A stretch of DNA of 36,917 nt, taken from the IMG/VR virus record IMGVR_UViG_3300025154_000257, positions 1-36,917 of that record; one strand, 5' to 3'. A program made the translations under genes and the position numbers. The notes beneath the pieces were generated by a model, which was not told the origin of the DNA, did no database searches, and saw nothing but the letters and a program-made list of their open reading frames with translations. Every line of letters begins with the position of its first letter. The first letter of the stretch is position 1. Source of the DNA: a virus. Below, one piece after another: positions 24,144 to 30,195 of this stretch.

Positions 24144-24458
24144 ATGAAAGCAAAAACATGTGGTTTGCCAATGAAATTATTCATACCTTTTGGGATATTA
24201 GAATTTTGGCTTCCGCTGATTTATTGCTTAATGACAGATACATTTAAAATTCTTTTTACAACAATCCCACTATCTTTTTTAATAATCAGTTATGGAATAA
24301 ATCATGAAAATGACATTATACCAATTAGCAAACCAAAATCAATACATTTTAACCGCAAAACCAATATTAAAATAGATCATGACTTAGAAGAGGCTTTTAA
24401 AGAACTAGACGAATATCTAGCTAAAAACAAGCAATGGGAAACCCCGCTACGGCCTTAA
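24144..24458 (+). CDS. AT-rich membrane moron, 104 aa
   Basis: This rightward gene stands between the terminase and glycosylation operons, which both run leftward. It is clearly more AT-rich than its neighbours, so it was probably acquired separately. After MKAKTCGLPMK two hydrophobic helices at about residues 12-30 (LFIPFGILEFWLPLIYCLM) and 34-50 (FKILFTTIPLSFLIISYG) form a hairpin in the membrane, and the last 50 residues form a soluble, charged helical tail. ATG 24144 coincides with the predicted transcription start and no SD is present, suggesting leaderless translation; ATG 24171 is an alternative. Membrane morons of this type often alter the host surface or block superinfection, but that role is a guess. 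Confidence 0.7.
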   Translation: MKAKTCGLPMKLFIPFGILEFWLPLIYCLMTDTFKILFTTIPLSFLIISYGINHENDIIPISKPKSIHFNRKTNIKIDHDLEEAFKELDEYLAKNKQWETPLRP

Positions 24459-24474
24459 ATTGGGCCGTAGCGGG
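24443..24474. terminator. Perfect 12-bp hairpin between moron and glycosylation operon
   Basis: CCCGCTACGGCC (24443-24454) and GGCCGTAGCGGG (24463-24474) are perfectly complementary around 8 nt. It overlaps the moron stop codon and lies 12 bp beyond the end of the leftward glycosylation operon, so it can terminate both. U-tracts are short on both sides. Confidence 0.8.
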
Positions 24475-24486
24475 CATATTTAGCGG

Positions 24487-25455
24487 CTATCTAGATACCG
24501 TATGCTTTTTGACTACCTCGTCAAAGTATTCTTCTGTGATGCCTATCGTCTGGCAGAAATCAGTCTTAGCCATAGGATCGCATATATGATCCTTCTCATC
24601 TATAAGCGCCCTAGCCTGTTCCCGCGTCAGCTTGCCTTCTCGAACGTATCGGCACGCAATATCGGCAACGCGTTGGAACCCAAATTTTGCGTGCTTGGTA
24701 AATAATTGTATGATATACGCTATCGAGTCAATCTGCGCAAACTGATCAATGCTACCCTGCCTCGGCCATTCGTTGAAGTCGTCAAGGTCTTTGAAACCGA
24801 TTGACCGTGCTTGCTCAAGGCTGTCGGTGATGGAATAGGGATAGATGGCCCCCATGTACACGATGTTCACATTGCCGTCACTGTTTGGATGGAATATGTC
24901 AAGCTCGGTACTAGTACCATACTCGAACGAGCTGTTTTCCCCAAAGAATACCAGTTTAATACCGTATGCTTTCGCTATCTCCACGGGGACAGCGTATATC
25001 TTTTCTTCGATCCATTTCAGTGGGTGCAGTTCGTTCTCAAAGTCTTTCAGCGTCTCGCGCTTGAACGTCTGCGGGCTACACCGGAAGGTTATAAGGTCAA
25101 GGTCGTATCGGTTGACCAGATTGTCAATGTTATGCTTCCCTGCCTTCGTATGCGTGAACTCGTCTGTCACGCTTACCAATAGCGGGTTCTTTACTCCATG
25201 GTTTTCTATCAGCCTTTTTACTATCGCGTGGGAATCTTTCCCACCACTTACCGCAATGACACAATCGTACTTTTCGTTGGTTCGGTTGTCCTTGATGTAT
25301 TGCGACAACCATTTCTGGCGTTCGGCGAATACGCCATCGGCAACCATCTTCTTCTTCGCCTCGTTGTTCACGCAAGCGCCACACACACCGTTGACCTCTA
25401 ACAAACCCGGTCGGGTTCCAAGCGGAAATCCGCAGACACTGCAAAGCCTTGTCAT
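24487..25455 (-). CDS. N-acetyl sugar amidotransferase (PseA/WbpG type)
   Basis: The 322-residue protein has a Cys4 zinc knuckle (C5, C8, C25, C28) and the PP-loop SGGKDS at residues 70-75 that binds ATP. Also present are LITFRCSPQTFKRETLKDFE, LVFFGENSSFEYG and SIAYIIQLFTKHAKFGFQRV, characteristic of the N-acetyl sugar amidotransferase family. Known relatives convert an acetamido group of a UDP- or CMP-linked sugar to an acetamidino group in pseudaminic/legionaminic acid or B-band LPS synthesis. They normally need a glutamine amidotransferase partner (HisH-like), and none is seen here. It is the last gene of the operon. Confidence 0.9.
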   Translation of the reverse strand: MTRLCSVCGFPLGTRPGLLEVNGVCGACVNNEAKKKMVADGVFAERQKWLSQYIKDNRTNEKYDCVIAVSGGKDSHAIVKRLIENHGVKNPLLVSVTDEFTHTKAGKHNIDNLVNRYDLDLITFRCSPQTFKRETLKDFENELHPLKWIEEKIYAVPVEIAKAYGIKLVFFGENSSFEYGTSTELDIFHPNSDGNVNIVYMGAIYPYSITDSLEQARSIGFKDLDDFNEWPRQGSIDQFAQIDSIAYIIQLFTKHAKFGFQRVADIACRYVREGKLTREQARALIDEKDHICDPMAKTDFCQTIGITEEYFDEVVKKHTVSR

Positions 25456-26075
25456 TATGCCTCCCTGGAAAGTAGGAAATAGTGCAAATTGTCCTGCGGG
25501 TACTTGTCCCGCGAGTACACAAATCCATATGAGACAAGTTTTAGATTGTACTTATCAATCATCTCTCCAGCAAAGTCTCGCTTCCACAATCTCCCGTGAT
25601 GACCGCGATAGGTTATTTCTACAGGTGTCGGGTTGAAGTACTCGGCAACCAGGATATACTTGCTTGACAGATCGTACATCTTCTCGTACACGGTCGGCAA
25701 GTCATCGGGGTTGATATGTATCAGCACGCCTTTTGTCAGCACAAGGTCGTACTTCTCTTCTGTCTCGAAGTCTTGGATTGAGCTTCTGAACGTGTACGGT
25801 TGATCCTTTTTTAGATCTTCAAACAGATTGGCAAGGTCAAGCAAGGCTTTCGCATTTACGTCTATTCCTGTCGCGACAATCGAAGGATCAATGTAATCAA
25901 TAGCCGCAAGGTTCAAGCCTTTGTTGCATCCAAGCTCGATCATCGTCTTTACATTTTTAGTTTTGGCAAGCGCATCGGCAAACAGACTTATGTTCGACTC
26001 GATCATCGCGTTTCCAGTGTTGCGGTCAGTGTAATCGTTTCCGAAGTTGCCAGCCCAAAAATCAGTTTCGTTCAT
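25455..26075 (-). CDS. SAM-dependent methyltransferase, Pse-associated type
   Basis: ATG 26075 is chosen because the protein then starts MNETDFWAGNFGNDYTDRN, the family's usual start, and overlaps the end of the preceding gene; longer frames add unrelated residues. The glycine-rich motif I is IELGCNKGLNLAAI (about 46-59), followed by ATGIDVN and KYDLVLTKGVLIHINPDDLP. The opening FWAGNFG and the CNKG-L motif match, from memory, methylases found in pseudaminic acid clusters. The likely role is methylation of a nonulosonic acid or related sugar. Length 206 residues is normal. Confidence 0.87.
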   Translation of the reverse strand: MNETDFWAGNFGNDYTDRNTGNAMIESNISLFADALAKTKNVKTMIELGCNKGLNLAAIDYIDPSIVATGIDVNAKALLDLANLFEDLKKDQPYTFRSSIQDFETEEKYDLVLTKGVLIHINPDDLPTVYEKMYDLSSKYILVAEYFNPTPVEITYRGHHGRLWKRDFAGEMIDKYNLKLVSYGFVYSRDKYPQDNLHYFLLSREA

Positions 26076-26331
26076 TTTTCGCCCTGTGGTTAACACAGCC
26101 ATAATCTTGCCCAGTGTACATAGTTGCCCTATAATTAGACCCATCACATAGTGACACACCCTTAGAATCAGGGTTTCGTTCGAATAACGTTATATTGTCA
26201 GAAGTGCATTTTTTAACCTCAAACGGCATGTCCATTTTTTGCGACTCAGTATCATGATCCCAAGGGTGTATAATTTCGTCGTATGAATCTTGTGGGTCAA
26301 CCCAATAAATACAGCTTTTACACGTTTTCAT
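26062..26331 (-). CDS. Cys-rich small protein, 89 aa
   Basis: The protein starts MKTCKSCIYWVDPQ and has a single further CTSD and a final LCDGSNYRATMYTGQDYGCVNH segment. This is a typical phage and bacterial small Cys-containing protein of the form 'K.C..C..W.........G.C.......DG......TG..FGCV.H', probably metal-binding. It lies between the NeuA-like remnant and the methyltransferase, overlapping both, and is probably an accessory gene inserted in the glycosylation operon. The function is unknown. Confidence 0.7.
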   Translation of the reverse strand: MKTCKSCIYWVDPQDSYDEIIHPWDHDTESQKMDMPFEVKKCTSDNITLFERNPDSKGVSLCDGSNYRATMYTGQDYGCVNHRAKNERN

Positions 26332-26459
26332 AGCCCAGCCTTAATCTTTGCCAATTCCAAATCCTCCGGCGTGTTTATGTCGCAAGCGTTAGCTAAAACA
26401 TATTCAGCCCATGGGAAGCGCTTCGAGCCTCCCCTGGCTTGTACATACGCGATATTCAC
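26328..26459 (-). pseudogene. NeuA/PseF-like cytidylyltransferase remnant (43 aa, internally deleted)
   Basis: From GTG 26459, preceded by AAGGA, the frame reads MNIAYVQARGGSKRFP and then directly ends ACDINTPEDLELAKIKAGL. The first part is the N-terminal nucleotide-binding signature of CMP-sugar cytidylyltransferases (IPARGGSKR). The second matches the C-terminal DIDTPEDLxxA motif of the same family, normally some 200 residues later. The central catalytic body is missing, so no activity is expected. The ribosome site and the coupled stop/start with the next gene (ATGA) are intact, so a 43-residue peptide may still be made. An original function in CMP activation of a nonulosonic acid is inferred. 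Confidence 0.75.
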
Positions 26460-26492
26460 AAGTCATCCTTACTTATATAATAATACATAGAA

Positions 26493-27098
26493 TCATAGTA
26501 CCTCCGCAAGTTCGCTCGGAGTAACCGCGAAACTTCCAGCGTCTGGATTGTCAATCCTTCGCTCATGCACGTAATGCTTTTCAATGATGCACGGAAGGTG
26601 CAATCTGTACAAGTCCCACCCCGATGTATGGTCGCTGATGTACTTTAGTTCATCATCGGTAAACGCATCTTCGTATTGCTCGACGGTTGCAGGATAGTTT
26701 GAGATGCACGCAAGGTTGACTTCGCCCGGAAGGTCAAGCCCGCTTTGTGAAGTCGAAACGTAAACCGGAACCGTTGAATATTCGGCGAGGTAGTACAGGT
26801 CTGGTCGATTGGCGATCTTTACAAACGGCACATCGAATCCCATAAGGAACCGCATTGAGTCAAGGTCAAACACGCTCGCGGTTGTCTCATAGGCGAATCG
26901 GTCGGCGTACTCGTATGCGTGCCGGAATACATCATGCTCAAGCGGTATGTTAGGCGGCGCGTCTTTGAACAGTTGCCACTTGAGATAAACCTGATGCCTA
27001 CCGCTGTCAACGTAGGCAATTTCTTTTATCATCTTTTCGACGATAGACTTGTCGTTTCTGCACGAATTACCAGACCCGCAATCTAGTATGAGAATCAT
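26493..27098 (-). CDS. Compact NeuB/PseI-like nonulosonic acid synthase
   Basis: ATG 27098 follows GCGAGG. The 201-residue protein has the NeuB-type barrel signatures in order: YLKWQLF, YEYADRFAYETTASVFDLDS, VPFVKIANRPDL, VYVSTS, LACISNYPATVEQYEDAF, ISDHTSGWDL and IEKHYVHERRIDNPDAGSFA. NeuB enzymes condense phosphoenolpyruvate with an amino sugar to make sialic, legionaminic or pseudaminic acid. Classical NeuB is about 340 residues with a C-terminal antifreeze-like domain, which is absent here. I recall similar short versions in other phage and environmental sequences, so it may be a functional compact form. Phosphate- and metal-binding positions were not checked one by one. Confidence 0.82.
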   Translation of the reverse strand: MILILDCGSGNSCRNDKSIVEKMIKEIAYVDSGRHQVYLKWQLFKDAPPNIPLEHDVFRHAYEYADRFAYETTASVFDLDSMRFLMGFDVPFVKIANRPDLYYLAEYSTVPVYVSTSQSGLDLPGEVNLACISNYPATVEQYEDAFTDDELKYISDHTSGWDLYRLHLPCIIEKHYVHERRIDNPDAGSFAVTPSELAEVL

Positions 27099-27358
27099 CG
27101 GCACCTCGCAAATACAGGATGCTTTGAAAGGTCGGTGTATCCATCGTGCGGTATGTCTGGGTTGTCTTTTTTGATATTCATCATCAGCATCAGACCGCGA
27201 CTGGCTTCCTCGGGAAGCATGTAACTGTGGAACCCACGGCTGAAACTATCATCTTTCGGTGGAACCCCGACAGCCCGCCCATCGTACCGCATCCGCTTGA
27301 GCCTCGGCACGGCATCCTTGTCATCGGTCAGAATGAACCCGCCCCTACCGATACGCAA
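27095..27358 (-). pseudogene. DegT/DnrJ-type aminotransferase, C-terminal fragment
   Basis: From TTG 27358 the frame reads MRIGRGGFILTDDKDAVPRL and then KRMRYDGR, GFHSYMLPEEASRGLMLM and DLSKHPVFARCR. This is the C-terminal third of a DegT-family PLP aminotransferase, beginning right after the active-site lysine region. The N-terminal part of the same family is in an overlapping upstream frame shifted by one base (27345-27449). The central part, including the PLP lysine, is missing, so transaminase activity is not expected. Its normal role in the cluster would be C4 amination (PseC-type). Confidence 0.75.
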
Positions 27359-27449
27359 ACGATATCAGCAAAGCGTTGCTACACGAATCGACCGCGACTG
27401 CATACGGCGCACCGGCGTACTCGGCTACACGGCGCTCAAGCTCGTCCAC
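27345..27449 (-). pseudogene. DegT-type aminotransferase, N-terminal fragment
   Basis: From GTG 27449 (or an upstream in-frame codon in the end of the dehydratase gene) the frame reads DELERRVAEYAGAPYAVAVD and then SCSNALLISFAYR before TAG 27345-27347. This is the classical N-terminal part of a DegT-family enzyme (E..VAEYAGA.YAVAV.S...AL). The stop follows at the point where the next frame (+1) resumes with the C-terminal IGRGGFILTDD. A deletion that is not a multiple of three explains the pair. Confidence 0.72.
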
Positions 27450-27453
27450 TGAA

Positions 27454-28263
27454 TCATATGGACTCACGTATAAGCTCCTTGATCTCATCGACGGTCAGCT
27501 TTCTTGCATCCTCGCTCGATTGTGTAAGCGACAGACTTTCGTGCAACTTCTCCCCAGGGAAAATCCCAATCTCGTCAATTACCGCGTCAGGGTCAAACGC
27601 CTTTGCAAGATCAACTATCCGCATCGCCGGGAGCGTCGGTATGTTCAGCGACTTCGGAGGCTTGTCCAATGTCTGCAAAACAAGTTTTACCGCCTCGTCA
27701 ATCGTGATGACAAACCGAGTCATTCGCATATCGGTAATCTTGAAACTATGGCCCTTTGCAACCCATTCATTGAACTTGTGAAGAACTGAACCGCGAGAGC
27801 CGAAGACGTTCCCGTACCTGACTACACGCTGATTACCGTTCAGCGTCAAAGCTTCGGCGGCCATCTTGGTGCATCCGTACAGATTCATCGGCTCGACGGC
27901 TTTATCCGATGAAACAAGTACCATCTTGCAATCGTACTCATTACAAGCGTCAACCACGTTTTTAGTCCCGTGTATATTTGTCTGTATAACTTCCCATGGA
28001 TGCTGTTCCCCGGCCCAAACGTGCTTCAAAGCCCCACCATGGATGCAATAATCAGCCCATGACACGGCCTCGAATACTCGGTTGCGGTCGCGCAAATCGC
28101 CAAGCATGTACGTTACTCTCGGGTTGTTTATCTCCGACTGCATTATCCATTGCTTGTATTCGTCGCGACTGAATACGATAACGTCAAGATCGGTATTTGC
28201 AAGCACGTACTTTGTTACGGCTTGCCCAAGGAATCCAGTGCCGCCAGTTATAAGTAGTGTCAC
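27454..28263 (-). CDS. PseB-like UDP-GlcNAc 4,6-dehydratase
   Basis: The 269-residue SDR enzyme has the NAD(P)-binding GGTGFLG at residues 7-13, SRDEYKQW, GDLRDRNRVFEAVSWADYCIH with the LK of HGGALKHVWAGEQHP, VVLVSSDKAVEP-type MVLVSSDKAVEPMNLYGCTK with Tyr-x3-Lys, RYGNVFGSRGSVL and IGIFPGEKLHESL. This set is diagnostic for the FlaA1/PseB/CapD short-form dehydratases that start pseudaminic acid synthesis from UDP-GlcNAc. It is slightly shorter than usual (about 330). GTG 28263 overlaps the Maf-like stop (GTGA) after GGTGG. Catalytic motifs are intact, so the enzyme should be active. Confidence 0.9.
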   Translation of the reverse strand: MTLLITGGTGFLGQAVTKYVLANTDLDVIVFSRDEYKQWIMQSEINNPRVTYMLGDLRDRNRVFEAVSWADYCIHGGALKHVWAGEQHPWEVIQTNIHGTKNVVDACNEYDCKMVLVSSDKAVEPMNLYGCTKMAAEALTLNGNQRVVRYGNVFGSRGSVLHKFNEWVAKGHSFKITDMRMTRFVITIDEAVKLVLQTLDKPPKSLNIPTLPAMRIVDLAKAFDPDAVIDEIGIFPGEKLHESLSLTQSSEDARKLTVDEIKELIRESI

Positions 28264-29510
28264 TTTGCCACCTTGTTGAACTCTATCGCTTTTCGTATCC
28301 GCTTCATGTTCGATTCAATGTCAACCGGATTGATTCTTGTAATCTTTCCATTTTGGCATTGCGGGCACTTGTCTCCGGTATGGTCAATATCATCGCTGGC
28401 GTTCATCTCTGCCCCACACGATTTGCACCCATACGAGCGGTTGCGCATCATCATGAACCCGGTCAAGTCGCGTTCGGGGTCTTTAACTTCTACAAACGAC
28501 GATCCTTTTTCGTAATCGATGGCAAAACATGAAATTGACGCAAGGTATCTGTCGTACGTTTTCTTGCGGGTTTCAGGATCGATTTTAGGTAGCTTTTTAC
28601 CAGAGATCAAATCATCAATTGAGATGTATGGCATCTCTGTTATCGCACCTTTGTCAGTTGTATATATCTGTTGCCCCGACAACCTACAAGCCGATATCAT
28701 GTTCTTTTTGTAATATAAATGTAATGGATCGGTATCAAGCCCGTTGTTTGTCTTGACATATTCACGCTCTGGCAAAATATGCTCTTCTGATTTCCATCCT
28801 TCGTCAGTTACGATCCAGTTGGTAAAGCGCTCTTTGCGCCCGTGATAAGCAAAGTCCATCCCGGATAAAAACACGTTGCCATACTGTAGCACCTGGGCAA
28901 CAAACAATTGCGCTGGCGGGGTGCAAGCAAACATAGTCAACTCGGTCTTTATCTTCGGGATGAATTTAACGCGTGTCGCCAGCGCATCTTCCAAAGTTCC
29001 GGGCCTATCGCTATACATGATCTTTTGCTCACTCATTCCGAAACTGTCAGGTTTGCCCATATTCTGCCGGTAGAACAGCATTTCATTGGGCCAGTTCTTG
29101 ACAAGGCTCGGCCACATCCCCGCGTGCAATACAAGCTTTGTTTTAGTTTTTTCCCATGGTACACCCTGCAAGCCTTCCCAGTTGCATATTGCGTCAAGTG
29201 CGACGATGTAGTCTGGTTCAATGTCATAGTGCATCAAGGTCAACGCCTGTGAGTAGTGGCAGACAATCGCGCCTTGCCACAGCCTCAGTTTTTCTATCGA
29301 GTCGTCAAGCGACGGCCCCGAACCTGTCAGAACTACCGGCTTCAATAGCTTTTTCGGCTCTTCGTTCAAGTCTTTGGCTTGGCCGATCTCAAACGCATCC
29401 ATGATCGTCTGCCAATTGGCCGCAGAGTTGTATATCTCCTGATAGCCCATGGTAACTGCGGTCGCCGCGTTGTACTTGTCCGATTGCGTCCTAAGCTCTG
29501 ATTCAGTCAT
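28260..29510 (-). CDS. DUF115/Maf-like glycosyltransferase with C-terminal zinc ribbon
   Basis: ATG 29510 follows GAGAGG and overlaps the upstream stop; a GTG at 29522 is less likely. The 416-residue protein has LTGSGPSLDDSIEKL (61-75), VCHYSQALTLMHYDIEPDYI and LALDA-type IVALDAICNWEGL, the core of DUF115/Maf proteins. Maf proteins transfer nonulosonic acids to flagellin Ser/Thr in Campylobacter, Helicobacter and others. The last 50 residues add CKSCG and CPQC pairs, a zinc ribbon I do not associate with Maf. Position at the head of a nonulosonate cluster strongly supports the glycosyltransferase call; the acceptor may be host flagellin, another surface protein or virion protein. Confidence 0.78.
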   Translation of the reverse strand: MTESELRTQSDKYNAATAVTMGYQEIYNSAANWQTIMDAFEIGQAKDLNEEPKKLLKPVVLTGSGPSLDDSIEKLRLWQGAIVCHYSQALTLMHYDIEPDYIVALDAICNWEGLQGVPWEKTKTKLVLHAGMWPSLVKNWPNEMLFYRQNMGKPDSFGMSEQKIMYSDRPGTLEDALATRVKFIPKIKTELTMFACTPPAQLFVAQVLQYGNVFLSGMDFAYHGRKERFTNWIVTDEGWKSEEHILPEREYVKTNNGLDTDPLHLYYKKNMISACRLSGQQIYTTDKGAITEMPYISIDDLISGKKLPKIDPETRKKTYDRYLASISCFAIDYEKGSSFVEVKDPERDLTGFMMMRNRSYGCKSCGAEMNASDDIDHTGDKCPQCQNGKITRINPVDIESNMKRIRKAIEFNKVAK

Positions 29511-29793
29511 TTGGCCTCTCACCTAGCAAAGCTTTACTTATCGTATTATATTCATCATCTGCATCGTCAATTTCTTTGTTTGATATGGCGTCAATTAAAT
29601 CGGCCTTGTATGATTTTTCGTCGAGCCTTTCAAGCTCTCTTACAGCTTCAACTCGATCAATAAAACAATTATCGAGCGATGCAACCGTATCGTTAACCAT
29701 GTACTGTACCGTCATAATCCACATTCCGCGAGTATATTCAAGGTCGGCAGCTATAACCCTTCTCGGGTCAACTGACATATCGCCGATAATCAA
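29503..29793 (-). CDS. Hypothetical protein, 96 aa
   Basis: The start is TTG 29793 (TTGA overlap with the upstream stop, GGAG seven bases upstream); ATG 29778 is an alternative. The protein is acidic and helical in the second half (AVRELERLDEKSYKADLID, then EIDDADDEYNTISK). No family is recognised. It is coupled at both ends (overlaps of 3 to 8 bp), so it belongs to the glycosylation operon transcript. Confidence 0.6.
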   Translation of the reverse strand: MIIGDMSVDPRRVIAADLEYTRGMWIMTVQYMVNDTVASLDNCFIDRVEAVRELERLDEKSYKADLIDAISNKEIDDADDEYNTISKALLGERPND

Positions 29794-29996
29794 TTGTCTT
29801 CTCCATTTGAATATTTGCGATACACACGGTCAATTATTTCATTTACCTCGTGACGGTCAAACGGCATAAAGTCGTATAACTCCAAATATGTTTCATTTTC
29901 AAATTCTTCGCGCTCGTCGTAATGATGTATTTTTCTTTTTCTTCGTGAAATTCTGAGCCTTATTGATTCGTCTGAAATGTAATCGTATATGCTCAT
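29790..29996 (-). CDS. Hypothetical first gene of the glycosylation operon, 68 aa
   Basis: This is a highly charged protein (SDESIRLRISRRKRKIHHY, then DEREEFENETYLELYDF). The predicted transcription start of the promoter at 30007-30036 lies only about four bases before ATG 29996. There is no room for an SD, so translation is probably leaderless. No family is recognised. The next gene overlaps its stop. Confidence 0.6.
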   Translation of the reverse strand: MSIYDYISDESIRLRISRRKRKIHHYDEREEFENETYLELYDFMPFDRHEVNEIIDRVYRKYSNGEDN

Positions 29997-30006
29997 GCGT
30001 GCCGGT

Positions 30007-30036
30007 ATTATACCATATTTTTATATACAATATCAA
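30007..30036 (-). promoter_or_regulatory. Strong extended -10 promoter of the glycosylation operon
   Basis: On the minus strand TTGATA (30036-30031), an 18-bp spacer and a perfect TATAAT (30012-30007) preceded by TGG give an extended -10 promoter. Transcription starts near 30000, and ATG 29996 follows almost at once. No other obvious promoter lies between here and 24487, so it probably drives the whole operon. Confidence 0.85.
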
Positions 30037-30039
30037 GCA

Positions 30040-30195
30040 TCATTTTTTTTCGTTAAAAATGGTTACTCTTGTCTTGTTTTTCCCAACGCGCATATCGGTA
30101 AATCCATATGGTACAGGATTATTCCACCCGTTTTTACGTGCTTGATTGACTGACTCGAATATTCCCGCCGTGTCTCTTCGCTGGCTACCCCGCTT
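30040..30195 (-). pseudogene. Possible C-terminal extension or small ORF in +1 frame after the radical SAM gene
   Basis: A frame with no ATG, GTG or TTG start before 30093 runs to TGA 30040-30042 and reads GSQRRDTAGIFESVNQARKN and then GWNNPVPYGFTDMRVGKNKT and RVTIFNEKK. The sequence looks protein-like and ends cleanly. The frame is +1 relative to the radical SAM gene, which stops at 30194, so a frameshift mutation, a +1 recoding event or a decayed separate gene could each explain it. The rest of this 200-bp gap holds only the operon promoter. Confidence 0.45.

Noticed and set aside
26290-26490. Plus-strand 66-residue frame over the NeuA-like remnant
   Set aside because: The minus-strand frame has both cytidylyltransferase signatures and a ribosome site; the plus-strand frame has none.
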